64,000 bases of DNA from Flavobacteriales bacterium UBA7468. GTDB lineage: Bacteria; Bacteroidota; Bacteroidia; Flavobacteriales_D; Crocinitomicaceae. Position numbers and translations under genes: made by a program. The DNA is taken from contig DLPC01000016.1 in assembly GCA_002478565.1 (NCBI GenBank), positions 62,001 through 126,000 on the forward strand, read 5' to 3'. Shown here piece by piece: positions 51,551 to 60,389 of the stretch (its first letter is position 1; each line of letters opens with the position of its first letter). The notes beneath the pieces were generated by a model, which worked only from the letters and a program-made list of their open reading frames with translations, was not told where the DNA came from and did no database searches.

Positions 51551-52771
51551 TTATGCAAATTGTACGCAGAGTTGCTCGATTTCTTGATCTGTGTATCGAG
51601 CAGCGAGGATGCGCTTCATGACCGCCTCTACAATGCTATCAGGGCAAGAGGCACCTGAAGTAAGCACAATTCTTTGTTTGCTTTGGTTATTGATGAATGA
51701 AGGATGGTGTTGTAGTTGGTGACTATGAATATCAAAACTATGAATACTGAAATCTGAGGCAATCTCAGTGGCATCTTTGATAAAGAAAGTCTTGAATTTT
51801 TGCTCGAGCAATTCGACCAAATGGCTTGTGTTTGAACTATTGTAACCACCAACAACAATAGCGAAGTCGGCTTCTTTTTCAAGTAGGCCGTAGGTTGCTG
51901 TTTGATTGTCATTGGTTGCGTAACAAAGTGTGTCACGGGTATCAGCGATATGATTTTTGATATTTTCCTGGCCATAAATGCCAATCATGACCTCGCGCAA
52001 AAATTGGGTGATGCCTTCGGTTTCAGAGGCGAGCATTGTAGTTTGATTCACGACCCCAATTTTTTGCAAGTGAATGTTGGGGTCAAAGCCTGTGCTCATT
52101 CGGCCTTCAAAGTAAGCATGGAAATCTTGAACTGTTTTCTCACCTTTTAGAAAGCTGCCTAAAAATTCAGCTTCTTTCATGTCTTTGATCACCAAAGCGG
52201 GTGCACTTGCTGCGGCATGTGAAAATGTGGCGCGTGTTTCCTCGTGTTGATGTTTACCGTGTATAATAATGGTGTGTTGGGTTTCGCCAAGTTTGTCCGA
52301 ACGGTTCCATACCTTTTCTACGAAAGGACACGTAGTGTTATAGGTTTGAATATCGAGCCCCCGCGCTTTGAGTTGTTGTTCGATTTCAAGGGTTGTCCCG
52401 AATGCAGGGATCAAAACGACGTCATTTGGAGTTAAGTCTGAAAATTCAATGAGCTGTTTGCCATTGGTATCTTGCAAAAAGGAAATCCCATTTTCAGTGA
52501 GGTCTTGGTTGACAGCAGGATTGTGAATCATTTGACTGAGCAAGAAGATTCGTTTTCCTGGGTTTTCGGCAAGCGCTTTGTAGCTGCGTTCAATTGCGTT
52601 TTCAACACCATAACAAAAACCAAAATGACGCGCGAGTAGAAAGGTGAATTCGCCGAGCTGTATTTCAGTAGGAGTGAAGTCCTTTTTTCGGGGGTCTTGG
52701 ACTTTTCGGGCCGCTTTGATTTTTGAAATGAGCGGTGACCGATAAAAAGCAGGGACTTCAAATTGTTTCAT
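51551..52771 (-). CDS. ispH: 4-hydroxy-3-methylbut-2-enyl diphosphate reductase (long form)
   Basis: This 406-residue protein is longer than E. coli IspH (about 316), with an N-terminal extension of about 45 residues. Cysteines likely to ligate the cluster are in HFGFCYGVENAIERSY, YNTTCPFVEKVWNR and TSGASCPDSIVEAV. It produces IPP and DMAPP in the MEP pathway. The extended form is the one usual in Bacteroidota, plants and cyanobacteria. It is probably cotranscribed with the PduO gene and perhaps the aminotransferase 34 nt upstream. Confidence 0.95.
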   Translation of the reverse strand: MKQFEVPAFYRSPLISKIKAARKVQDPRKKDFTPTEIQLGEFTFLLARHFGFCYGVENAIERSYKALAENPGKRIFLLSQMIHNPAVNQDLTENGISFLQDTNGKQLIEFSDLTPNDVVLIPAFGTTLEIEQQLKARGLDIQTYNTTCPFVEKVWNRSDKLGETQHTIIIHGKHQHEETRATFSHAAASAPALVIKDMKEAEFLGSFLKGEKTVQDFHAYFEGRMSTGFDPNIHLQKIGVVNQTTMLASETEGITQFLREVMIGIYGQENIKNHIADTRDTLCYATNDNQTATYGLLEKEADFAIVVGGYNSSNTSHLVELLEQKFKTFFIKDATEIASDFSIHSFDIHSHQLQHHPSFINNQSKQRIVLTSGASCPDSIVEAVMKRILAARYTDQEIEQLCVQFA

Positions 52772-52805
52772 ACCTTATAAACGCTTGGAAAACAAATTAG
52801 TTCTT

Positions 52806-54005
52806 TTAGCGAGTTGTCCCGGGATACTGCTCGAGGGCAACGCGTAAGCACTCCACTGCTGCTTTCAAGTGTGCTTGGTCTAACACATAAGCAATACGTG
52901 CTTCTTGCAGGCCAGCACCCGGAGTCGCATAAAAACCGTTGGCTGGCGCCATCATGACAGTTTGTCCGTTGTGGTCAAAGTCTTCGAGGAGCCATTGACA
53001 AAATTTTTCAGCGTTGTCTACTGGAAACTTAGCAACACAATAAAAAGCACCGCTCGGTTTCGGGCAAAATACACCAGGAATGCTATTGAGGCCATCCACC
53101 ATAATATTGCGACGCGCTACGTATTCTGAAACTACTTCTTCAAAATAAGATGTTGGCGTCTCTAGCGCAGCCTCGGCAGCAATTTGATCAACAGTAGGAG
53201 GGGATAGGCGTGCTTGCCCAAATTTCAAAACCGCTTGCATCAGCTCTGTATTCTTTGATATGATAGCGCCAATACGTGCTCCGCACATAGAATATCTTTT
53301 TGAAACGGAATCGATCATGATGACGTTTTGTTCGATTCCTTTCAGGTTCATTACTGAATAGGGTTGCGCACCATCGTAGCAAAATTCGCGGTAGACCTCA
53401 TCTGCAAATAAAAAGAGGTCGTGTTTTTGAACGATGTCACGGAGTTGCTCGAGTTCGTGTTGTGCATAGAGGTAGCCTGTTGGGTTACCCGGATTACAAA
53501 TCACAATGGCTTTAGTCTTGCTGGTGATTTTAGCTTCAATTTGTGCTACAGGTGGAAGTGCAAAACCGTTTTCAATAGTTGCTGTTACTGGCACTACTGT
53601 GAGGCCGGCCATCACTGCGAAGCCGTTATAGTTGGCATAAAATGGTTCAGGAATAATGACTTCGTCACCAGGGTTGCAGGCACTCATGAGCCCAAAAATG
53701 AGGGCTTCTGAGCCACCTGTAGTAACAATGATGTCAGCAGCATTGACTGGAATGCCTTGTTTTTGATAACTCAAGGCAAGTTTATTGCGATAGCTTTCAA
53801 AACCTGCCGAATGGCTGTACTCTAGTACTTTGTGATCGAGGTTTTTGATGGCTTGAAGCGCTACTTCAGGAGTGTGGATGTCTGGCTGACCAATATTGAG
53901 GTGGTACACAGTTTTGCCTGCTTTTTTAGCAGTTTCGGCAAATGGCACGAGTTTTCTGATGGGTGAGGCAGGCATTTCTTGCCCTTTGATGGCTATTTTT
54001 GGCAT
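52806..54005 (-). CDS. PLP-dependent class I/II aminotransferase
   Basis: The protein has 399 residues from the ATG at 54003-54005 (MPKIAIKGQEMPASPIRKLV); the alternative ATG at 54035 lies upstream of a -7 box and is rejected. HLNIGQPDIHTPE, VICNPGNPTGYLY, FADEVYREFCYDG and SVSKRYSMCGARIG (PLP lysine) give fold type I, similar to aspartate aminotransferases. The precise amino donor is not readable. It is probably first of the ispH-PduO transcript. Confidence 0.92.
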   Translation of the reverse strand: MPKIAIKGQEMPASPIRKLVPFAETAKKAGKTVYHLNIGQPDIHTPEVALQAIKNLDHKVLEYSHSAGFESYRNKLALSYQKQGIPVNAADIIVTTGGSEALIFGLMSACNPGDEVIIPEPFYANYNGFAVMAGLTVVPVTATIENGFALPPVAQIEAKITSKTKAIVICNPGNPTGYLYAQHELEQLRDIVQKHDLFLFADEVYREFCYDGAQPYSVMNLKGIEQNVIMIDSVSKRYSMCGARIGAIISKNTELMQAVLKFGQARLSPPTVDQIAAEAALETPTSYFEEVVSEYVARRNIMVDGLNSIPGVFCPKPSGAFYCVAKFPVDNAEKFCQWLLEDFDHNGQTVMMAPANGFYATPGAGLQEARIAYVLDQAHLKAAVECLRVALEQYPGTTR

Positions 54006-54022
54006 AATTTTAAGTTGTGCAA

Positions 54023-54030
54023 CAAAATTA
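54023..54030 (-). promoter_or_regulatory. -7 box TAATTTTG for the aminotransferase
   Basis: On the minus strand TAATTTTG ends 17 nt before the ATG at 54005. It lies inside the longer possible reading frame, so the shorter start is preferred. Confidence 0.5.
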
Positions 54031-54054
54031 AGCATTCTTTTTTTAGCGACTTTT

Positions 54055-54083
54055 TTGATTTAAATGCTTTTTTACTATATTCG
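54055..54083 (+). promoter_or_regulatory. Candidate sigma factor gene promoter: TTG, N18, TATATTCG
   Basis: TTG (54055-54057) and TATATTCG (54076-54083) are 18 nt apart. It is a TAnnTTCG variant. The leader to the ATG at 54167 would be about 75 nt, the longest apart from rpsA. Confidence 0.4.
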
Positions 54084-54166
54084 CCTAACTAATTGTAACA
54101 CAAAACGCCTATAGACCAAATTTACTTTTAACCGTTGAACTTTACGTCAGCACAAAAGTGTAAATT

Positions 54167-54766
54167 ATGGTCTTGTCACAACAATCTGATTCTCAATTAG
54201 TAAAATCCTATATTTCGGGTCAAGAAGCAGCTTTTGAGGTCTTATTAAATAGGCATCAAGAAGCTATTTTCAAGTTTATTTATCACAAACTCAAAGACTC
54301 AGAATTAGCCAATGACATTTTTCAAGAGACTTTCGTGAAGGTCATTCAAAAATTAAAGGTTGGCGCTTATCAAGAAGAAGGAAAGTTCTTGCCATGGGTT
54401 TTGCGTATTGCCCACAACTTAGTGATTGACCACTTCAGAAGACAGCGCAAACACCGCCTCATCTCTGAAAAAAATTCCATCTCAGAAGAATACAACGTCT
54501 TTCATCGCATTGCTAGTGAAGACGCCAACTTTGTGCAGCAAGCTAGTTTTGAAGAACTTAAAGAGCAACTCCATCAAATGCTGGGCTACCTTCCGGATGC
54601 GCAAAAAGAAATGATTTACATGCGACTTTTTCAAGACCGCGCTTTCAAAGAAATTGCCGAATCTGAAGGCATAAGCATCAATACAGCACTAGGGCGTATG
54701 CGCTATGCAGTACTCAACCTTCGCAAATTGATCGAAACGCATGCGTTGAGTATGGAGCTTTCTTAG
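54167..54766 (+). CDS. Sigma-70 family RNA polymerase sigma factor (ECF-like)
   Basis: In this 199-residue protein region 2 is visible in FKFIYHKLKDSELANDIFQE and FLPWVLRIAHNLVIDHFRRQ, and region 4 in LGYLPDAQKEMIYMRLFQDR followed by EIAESEGISINTALGRMRYA. Regions 1 and 3 are missing, as in ECF factors. No anti-sigma factor lies next to it; the next gene is ffh with its own -7 box. Such conserved solo factors occur in Bacteroidota; target genes are unknown. Confidence 0.92.
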   Translation: MVLSQQSDSQLVKSYISGQEAAFEVLLNRHQEAIFKFIYHKLKDSELANDIFQETFVKVIQKLKVGAYQEEGKFLPWVLRIAHNLVIDHFRRQRKHRLISEKNSISEEYNVFHRIASEDANFVQQASFEELKEQLHQMLGYLPDAQKEMIYMRLFQDRAFKEIAESEGISINTALGRMRYAVLNLRKLIETHALSMELS

Positions 54767-54786
54767 TGCAATTCAAATTTGCTACG

Positions 54787-54794
54787 TATCTTTG
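54787..54794 (+). promoter_or_regulatory. -7 box TATCTTTG for ffh
   Basis: A perfect match lies 18 nt before the ffh ATG at 54813. It overlaps an upstream in-frame TTG (54792), which argues against that codon as the start. Confidence 0.5.
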
Positions 54795-54812
54795 TATTCA
54801 TACGATAGCATT

Positions 54813-56159
54813 ATGTTTGAGAATCTAACCGATAAGTTTGAAAGAGCCTTTAAAGTCCTCAAAGGGCAAGGGCAAATTACAGAAATCAATGTAGCTGAAA
54901 CGCTCAAAGAAGTCCGTAGGGCTTTGCTTGATGCCGATGTCAGTTTCAATACAGCCAAACACTTTACAAACGTTGTCAAAGAAAAAGCATTGGGTCGAGA
55001 TGTACTCAATAGCGTTTCTCCCGGGCAGCTCATGATTAAAATCTGTCACGAAGAGCTCATCGAGCTCATGGGTGGCAATGAAGTCGACATCAATTTAAAA
55101 GGTTCCCCTGCCATTATTTTAATGTCTGGTTTGCAAGGGTCTGGTAAAACAACTTTTACGGGTAAACTAGGTGCCTACCTCAAAAACAAAAAAGGTAAAA
55201 AGGTTTTACTTGTAGCCTGTGACGTCTATCGCCCGGCGGCTATTGACCAGCTGCATGTATTAGGAGAGCAACTCGCTATCGAAGTTTTCTCCAATAAAGA
55301 AGAAAAAAATCCGATCGCTATTGCACAAGCCGCTATTCAGCATGCCAAGGGCAATGGTTTCAATGTCGTCTTAGTCGATACCGCGGGTCGTTTGGCCGTT
55401 GACGAGCAAATGATGAACGAAATTGCAGCGCTCAAACAAGCTATTGTTCCTGCCGAAACGCTTTTCGTTGTCGATTCCATGACGGGGCAAGACGCGGTGA
55501 ATACAGCCAAAGCATTTAACGAGCGCATCGATTTCGATGGCGTCGTCTTGACCAAACTCGATGGTGATACGCGTGGTGGAGCAGCACTTTCCATCAAAGC
55601 TGTGGTCAACAAACCAATCAAATTTGTCGGTACCGGTGAAAAAATGGATGCGCTCGATGTGTTCTATCCAAAGCGTATGGCTGATCGTATCCTTGGGATG
55701 GGCGATGTCGTTTCCTTAGTAGAGCGCGCTCAAGAGCAGTTTAACGAAGAGGAAGCTCGCAAATTGCAAAAGAAAATCATGAAAGATCAATTTGATCTCA
55801 ATGACTTCTTAGCGCAATTACAGCAAATTAAAAAAATGGGAAATGTCAAAGACCTCATGGGCATGATCCCAGGAATGGGCAAGGCCATGAAAGATGTCGA
55901 TATTCCAGACGACGCTTTCAAAGGTATTGAAGCCATTATTTTATCCATGACACCAAAAGAACGTTCAAATCCTGGTATTCTCAACCCTTCTAGAAAATCG
56001 AGAATTGCTAAGGGGAGCGGTACAGATATCCAAGAAATCAATAAGCTGCTCAAGCAATTTGAAGAAATGCGCAAAATGATGAAGCTCATGAGCAACCCAC
56101 GCAACATGATGGGCATGATGAGTAAATTAAAAGGAATGGGTGGCATGCCCGGCATGTAA
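54813..56159 (+). CDS. ffh: Signal recognition particle protein Ffh
   Basis: The protein has 448 residues from the ATG at 54813 (MFENLTDKFERAFKVLKGQG). The N domain is followed by the G domain with GLQGSGKTTFTGKLG, DVYRPAAIDQL, VDTAGRLAVDEQ and TKLDGDTRGGAALS. The Met-rich M domain (about 310-448) ends KGMGGMPGM and binds 4.5S RNA and signal peptides. It is first of an operon with the M50 protease, 2 nt downstream. Confidence 0.97.
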   Translation: MFENLTDKFERAFKVLKGQGQITEINVAETLKEVRRALLDADVSFNTAKHFTNVVKEKALGRDVLNSVSPGQLMIKICHEELIELMGGNEVDINLKGSPAIILMSGLQGSGKTTFTGKLGAYLKNKKGKKVLLVACDVYRPAAIDQLHVLGEQLAIEVFSNKEEKNPIAIAQAAIQHAKGNGFNVVLVDTAGRLAVDEQMMNEIAALKQAIVPAETLFVVDSMTGQDAVNTAKAFNERIDFDGVVLTKLDGDTRGGAALSIKAVVNKPIKFVGTGEKMDALDVFYPKRMADRILGMGDVVSLVERAQEQFNEEEARKLQKKIMKDQFDLNDFLAQLQQIKKMGNVKDLMGMIPGMGKAMKDVDIPDDAFKGIEAIILSMTPKERSNPGILNPSRKSRIAKGSGTDIQEINKLLKQFEEMRKMMKLMSNPRNMMGMMSKLKGMGGMPGM

Positions 56160-56161
56160 AC

Positions 56162-57115
56162 ATGGAAGACCAAGGCCCATCTTCTTGGTACGAAGCCAAA
56201 CCACATCTTGAAAAAGTTAAAGTGGAGGGCAATTGGGGCTTAACCGCTTTCTCGGTTGTTTTATTTGTATTGAGTTTCCTCTACGTATTCTCAGATCAGC
56301 TCGATTTCGTATTTTATCTAGTGCTTGTGCTCTTCATCCACGAATTAGGTCATTACCTCTTCATGAAACGCTTTAAGTACCAGGACCTTCGTATGCTTTT
56401 TATTCCGTTAATGGGAGCTTTTGTGCAAGGATCCAAATCAAATTATTCGCAAAGAGAGAGTTTTCTAGTCATTGCGGCGGGGCCTTTTCCGGGCGTACTC
56501 ATAGGTCTATTGTGTCTGCATTTTTCGGTGCAAACACAAGCTGCCTGGCTCCTTGAGCTCAGTTTCTTGTTTTTGTTTTTGAATGTCATTAATTTATTTC
56601 CGATTGACCCACTCGATGGGGGGCAGCTATTTAAGCTTTTTGTCAAACGCAAACGAGACCTTTTTCTATTGATTTTCTCCTTGTTGTCGTCACTAATCAT
56701 GATGGCTATTGGTTACTTGATTGAAAGTTGGATCTTGCTGGGGTTTGGTTTACTGATGTCCTTTAAAGTGCGGAGTTTTCAGCGCAATTATCACCTCAGG
56801 CAATACCTGGATCAGCGCGGCCTCAATTATGAACTCAATTACGAAGACCTTTCCGATTTCGAATATGCTCAATTGAAACGCGCGCTTTTAGATGAACAAC
56901 CGCGCTTGGCGCAACTCGCCGAGCTACATGGTGATGGCGCCAACGAATTGATAGCATCTCATGTCAACGCGGTCTTGCTAGCACCATTGGAACGCGATGC
57001 TAGTAAGCTATTTAAAGTATTCATGATTATTTTCTGGTTACTTTCTTTGCTCTTGCCCGTCTTCTTGTTATTAGGACCAACCTATGACTTTACCTGGTAT
57101 TTTGAAAAATTGTAA
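56162..57115 (+). CDS. M50 site-2 protease-like membrane metalloprotease
   Basis: In this 317-residue protein the zinc motif HELGHYLFMK lies in the second membrane segment (about residue 59), and the third ligand motif INLFPIDPLDGGQLF in a later one (about 142-156). About six membrane helices are visible. It lacks PDZ and CBS domains, so it is a minimal S2P. The family cleaves membrane proteins within the bilayer, often anti-sigma factors. It follows ffh by 2 nt and overlaps the next gene by 32 nt. Confidence 0.87.
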   Translation: MEDQGPSSWYEAKPHLEKVKVEGNWGLTAFSVVLFVLSFLYVFSDQLDFVFYLVLVLFIHELGHYLFMKRFKYQDLRMLFIPLMGAFVQGSKSNYSQRESFLVIAAGPFPGVLIGLLCLHFSVQTQAAWLLELSFLFLFLNVINLFPIDPLDGGQLFKLFVKRKRDLFLLIFSLLSSLIMMAIGYLIESWILLGFGLLMSFKVRSFQRNYHLRQYLDQRGLNYELNYEDLSDFEYAQLKRALLDEQPRLAQLAELHGDGANELIASHVNAVLLAPLERDASKLFKVFMIIFWLLSLLLPVFLLLGPTYDFTWYFEKL

Positions 57116-57815
57116 TCAAAACATTTTTTTAGTAGGCGTGATGCTTTTGATTTCAACTGCACTCAAAGCCCAATGTGAGCAAGTTTTCATTTCAGGAAAA
57201 GTGTTGGATACCATGCGTCAGCAAAATTTTTTCAACCTGATGGTCATCAATAAAACCACAGGAAGAGGCGTGTTTGGGCAACCCAATGGTCATTTTTCTG
57301 TTTATGCGCGTCCTGGAGACCGCATTGCGCTATCAACCAAAGGATATCCGGTCTATGAATTTATTGCCAAGCCCGATGACAACTGTCAGTGTAAAGTTGA
57401 GGCATACATTGAGCGCTTACCGCAAGAAGTGCAGGAAATCGTAGTAAGGCCACTTAAAACGCTGGAGCAAATCAAAGAAGAGCGCGAAGCGTTGGCTTTA
57501 AGGGAGACACGAACCGTTACAGGGGTCAATGTATTGCAAAGCCCAATTACAGCCTTGTATCAGGCTTTTTCAAAGAAAGAGCAAAACAAACGTTGGATAG
57601 CAGAGCAGCAATACAAAGATGATCAAAGAAGAATCGTGCAAGAATTATTGCGCTTGTATGTGGCTTTTGACATCATCGAACTTTCCGAAACCGAATTTGA
57701 TGCTTTCATCACTTTTCTGAATCTAGACGAACAATTCATCAAAACAGCCGCTGAGATGGAGCTCATTTTGTTTATCAAAGACAAATACGAGCACTACAAG
57801 CAGCTGAACCGTTAA
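57084..57815 (+). CDS. Carboxypeptidase-regulatory-like domain protein, exported
   Basis: This 243-residue protein has a hydrophobic signal (IFLVGVMLLISTALKAQ) followed by a CarboxypepD_reg-like beta sandwich (GKVLDTMRQQNFFNLMVINK, AYIERLPQEVQEIVVRPLK), then a charged alpha-helical C-terminus (about 140-243). The domain is common in Bacteroidota surface proteins and TonB-dependent receptors, but no receptor domain follows here. Function unknown. It overlaps the M50 gene by 32 nt, and its stop overlaps the convergent glmM stop (TTAA). Confidence 0.8.
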   Translation: MTLPGILKNCNQNIFLVGVMLLISTALKAQCEQVFISGKVLDTMRQQNFFNLMVINKTTGRGVFGQPNGHFSVYARPGDRIALSTKGYPVYEFIAKPDDNCQCKVEAYIERLPQEVQEIVVRPLKTLEQIKEEREALALRETRTVTGVNVLQSPITALYQAFSKKEQNKRWIAEQQYKDDQRRIVQELLRLYVAFDIIELSETEFDAFITFLNLDEQFIKTAAEMELILFIKDKYEHYKQLNR

Positions 57816-59197
57816 GTAAGCGCTACGATTTCACTAACAATTCTTTGCGCTAAAGTATTGGCAGCGTTTTCATCTTTTGATTCTGCGTAAATGCGAATGA
57901 TAGGTTCAGTGTTGCTTTTGCGCAAGTGCACCCATTCTTTGTCAATGTAAATTTTGACGCCGTCGGTGGTGTCCACCTCAAAATCTTTGTAGCGCGCAGC
58001 CATATTGGCCAAAACTGCATCTACATCTGTTTTTGGGTCGAGGTCAATTTTGTTTTTCGAAATGACATAGTTTGGATAGCTCGCTCTGAGGGCAGTCATG
58101 GACATTTTTTTGTGTGCCAAGTGACTTAAAAACAAAGCAATACCTACCAAGGAGTCGCGGCCGTAATGTAGCTCAGGGTAGATGATCCCGCCATTGCCTT
58201 CGCCTCCAATGACAGCACCAATGGCTTTCATTTTTTCTACGACATTCACTTCGCCTACGGCAGCCGCTTCGTAACGAAGGCCTCGGGCTTCGGTGATGTC
58301 TCGGAGTGCTCTGGTCGATGATAAATTAGAAACAGTTGGGCCAGGTGTGTGCGTTAAAATGTAGTCGGCAACTGCAACTAAGGTGTATTCTTCGCCAAAC
58401 ATGCTGCCATCTTCACAAACCAAGGCCAAACGATCTACGTCTGGGTCAACAGTGATGCCTACATGTGCTTGTTTGTTTTTGACAGTTTCTGATAATTCAG
58501 TGAGGTGCTCTGGCAGCGGTTCCGGGTTGTGTGGAAAATGCCCTGTTGGCTCGCAGTACAATTCTTCAATATGAACTACACCTAATGCTTTGAGTAGGGC
58601 GGGTAAAAAAATACCACCGCTAGAGTTTACAGCGTCAACTACTACCTTGAAATTGGCTGCGGCAATGGCCTTGACATCTACCAATGGTAAATCTAGGATA
58701 GCTTGGATGTGTTTATCTAGGTAAGATTGGTCCGGAGTAATGGTTCCGAGGTCGTCTACTTCTGCAAAATTAAATGCTTCATTGTTGGCGATTTCCATCA
58801 GCGCAGTGCCATCAGCGCCAGAAATGAATTCTCCTTTGTGATTGAGTAGCTTGAGTGCATTCCATTGCTTTGGATTGTGGCTAGCTGTTAGGATAATACC
58901 ACCATTAGCAGCTTCCATCGGGACAGCAACTTCTACAGTTGGTGTCGTGGAAAGCCCTAAATCTATGACATCAATGCCCAAGCCCACCAAGGTTTGCTTG
59001 ACTAATTCTGCAATCATAGGGCCAGATATACGGGCATCACGGCCAATGACAACTTTGAGTTTTTGGTTGGGGTATTGCGTCGCTAACCAAGTTCCGTAGG
59101 CTGCTGCAAATTTAACGGCATCAATAGGAGTGAGGCCTTGGTCTACTTTTCCGCCTATTGTGCCTCGGATTCCGGAGATAGATTTAATGAGAGTCAT
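57812..59197 (-). CDS. glmM: Phosphoglucosamine mutase-type alpha-D-phosphohexomutase
   Basis: In this 461-residue protein the phosphoserine is S106 in TASHNPKQWNALKLL, the metal loop is DPDVDRLAL (about 246), the sugar-binding loop is GGEGNGGI and the phosphate-binding site is RKSNTEPIIRIY near the end. Bacteroidota proteins of this type are usually called GlmM, making glucosamine 1-phosphate for cell-wall and LPS precursors; a phosphoglucomutase or phosphomannomutase role cannot be excluded from sequence. It overlaps ribH by 4 nt (ATGA). Confidence 0.87.
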   Translation of the reverse strand: MTLIKSISGIRGTIGGKVDQGLTPIDAVKFAAAYGTWLATQYPNQKLKVVIGRDARISGPMIAELVKQTLVGLGIDVIDLGLSTTPTVEVAVPMEAANGGIILTASHNPKQWNALKLLNHKGEFISGADGTALMEIANNEAFNFAEVDDLGTITPDQSYLDKHIQAILDLPLVDVKAIAAANFKVVVDAVNSSGGIFLPALLKALGVVHIEELYCEPTGHFPHNPEPLPEHLTELSETVKNKQAHVGITVDPDVDRLALVCEDGSMFGEEYTLVAVADYILTHTPGPTVSNLSSTRALRDITEARGLRYEAAAVGEVNVVEKMKAIGAVIGGEGNGGIIYPELHYGRDSLVGIALFLSHLAHKKMSMTALRASYPNYVISKNKIDLDPKTDVDAVLANMAARYKDFEVDTTDGVKIYIDKEWVHLRKSNTEPIIRIYAESKDENAANTLAQRIVSEIVALT

Positions 59198-59688
59198 GAA
59201 CGAAGTCCTTTTTGAATTTGAATCATTTGAAGTACGGCGACCATCGCTTCGGTGCCTTTGTTGCCGTGTTTACCGCCAGCGCGGTCAAGGGATTGCTGTT
59301 CGTTGTTATCGGTGAGTAAGCAAAAACCCACTGGTTTATTGTATTTGAGCATAACATCCATAATGCCTTGAGTGGTGCCGCTGCAAACAAAATCAAAGTG
59401 CTTGGTTTCGCCTTGGATCACCACACCAATAGCTACAATACCATCATATTCGGGCTGGCTCGCAAGATGTTGCGCACCTAGCGGCAATTCAAAGGCCCCT
59501 GGCACGCGCGCTACCGTACATTTTTGAGGGTCGTGACCAATTTGCTTGAGGACCTCTAAGGCACCCTCAAGTAAGCGTTCGGTGATGTGTCCGTTCCATT
59601 CTGAAACAACAATGCCGATTCGAAAATCGGCACAGTTATGAAATTGAATGGGATCGAAGGCGGATAAATTTTTGCCTGCTGTCGCCAT
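59194..59688 (-). CDS. ribH: 6,7-dimethyl-8-ribityllumazine synthase
   Basis: In this 164-residue protein RIGIVVSEWNGHITERLLEG, VPGAFELPLGAQHLA, IAIGVVIQGETKHFDFVCSG and PVGFCLLTDNNEQQSLDRAGG are the standard RibH blocks, with the catalytic His in TKHFD. It makes lumazine for riboflavin. It follows the TPR gene by 6 nt, an arrangement seen in other Bacteroidota. Confidence 0.96.
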   Translation of the reverse strand: MATAGKNLSAFDPIQFHNCADFRIGIVVSEWNGHITERLLEGALEVLKQIGHDPQKCTVARVPGAFELPLGAQHLASQPEYDGIVAIGVVIQGETKHFDFVCSGTTQGIMDVMLKYNKPVGFCLLTDNNEQQSLDRAGGKHGNKGTEAMVAVLQMIQIQKGLRS

Positions 59689-59694
59689 AATATG

Positions 59695-60327
59695 TTATTT
59701 AGTAGAACAACGCGCGATGTAACGCTCTATTGTTTTGGTGCTTGCGTAGTTTGGAAAGTCGTCTTTGATGCGTTGGTAGTAGGAAAGGGCATCTTCTTTT
59801 TTATTGAGTTTTTCTGCATGAAGACCTGCTTTGAACAAATACATTGGCGTCGTAAACTCGTTTTCTTCTTTGTCAGCGGCAGCCAAGTACAATTCGAGTG
59901 CTTGGTCGTAGTGCTTGAGTTGGGAATGACAATCGGCCTGAAGACCCAAAGACATTGTTGAAACATAAGTATCGTTGAGATCAACACCCTCGAGCATGTT
60001 AAGGGCAGCTACAAACTTACCTTTTTTCATGTATTGTTTTCCAAGTAGGAATTGGCCAATTTCACCACCTGTTTTGCCGTCGTTGTTTTTAACAAATGGC
60101 TCAAGTACGCGAATAGCTTGATCAGTGGAATCTTTAGAGATGTAATTCAAGGCAACCCACCAACCGTCGTTGGATTTTTCGTTGGCTGGCCCCCAAATGA
60201 ATTGACGGTAAGAAAAATATAAAATAATAGCTGCAAGTAAACCTGCAACTACATAAGTTCCAATTTTAAAGTTCTTGTTTTCGTTAAACTTATTTTTGAG
60301 GTCGTCAAAGCTCAATTGATCAATCAT
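59695..60327 (-). CDS. TPR protein with N-terminal membrane anchor (YfgM-like)
   Basis: The protein has 210 residues from the ATG at 60325-60327 (MIDQLSFDDLKNKFNENKNF); an upstream TTG frame start falls on the -7 box. A single membrane helix (IGTYVVAGLLAAIILYFSYR) is followed by TPR-like repeats (GEIGQFLLGKQYMKKGKFVA, AALNMLEGVDLNDTYVSTMS, YDQALELYLAAADKEENEFT). The layout resembles YfgM, a periplasmic TPR protein linked to Sec-dependent export. It heads the ribH-glmM operon. Confidence 0.88.
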   Translation of the reverse strand: MIDQLSFDDLKNKFNENKNFKIGTYVVAGLLAAIILYFSYRQFIWGPANEKSNDGWWVALNYISKDSTDQAIRVLEPFVKNNDGKTGGEIGQFLLGKQYMKKGKFVAALNMLEGVDLNDTYVSTMSLGLQADCHSQLKHYDQALELYLAAADKEENEFTTPMYLFKAGLHAEKLNKKEDALSYYQRIKDDFPNYASTKTIERYIARCSTK

Positions 60328-60328
60328 A

Positions 60329-60344
60329 GTTTCAAATTTGAAAC
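60329..60344. promoter_or_regulatory. Perfect 16-bp palindrome, candidate operator
   Basis: GTTTCAAATTTGAAAC reads the same on both strands. It sits between the -7 box (60346-60353) and the start codon (60327) of the TPR-ribH-glmM operon, over the predicted transcription start, where a bound repressor would block transcription. It could also affect the divergent receptor gene at 60390. Confidence 0.5.
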
Positions 60345-60345
60345 G

Positions 60346-60353
60346 CAAATATA
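60346..60353 (-). promoter_or_regulatory. -7 box TATATTTG for the TPR-ribH-glmM operon
   Basis: A perfect TAnnTTTG match on the minus strand, 18 nt before the ATG at 60327. It abuts the 16-bp palindrome. Confidence 0.5.
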
Positions 60354-60377
60354 AGTGATTTTGGGAAACTTAATGCG

Positions 60378-60385
60378 TATTTTTG
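60378..60385 (+). promoter_or_regulatory. -7 box TATTTTTG for the outer-membrane receptor, 4 nt before ATG
   Basis: A perfect match is followed by CGCT and the ATG at 60390, the same 4-nt spacing as rarA, ppx and the VWA gene. Confidence 0.55.
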
Positions 60386-60389
60386 CGCT

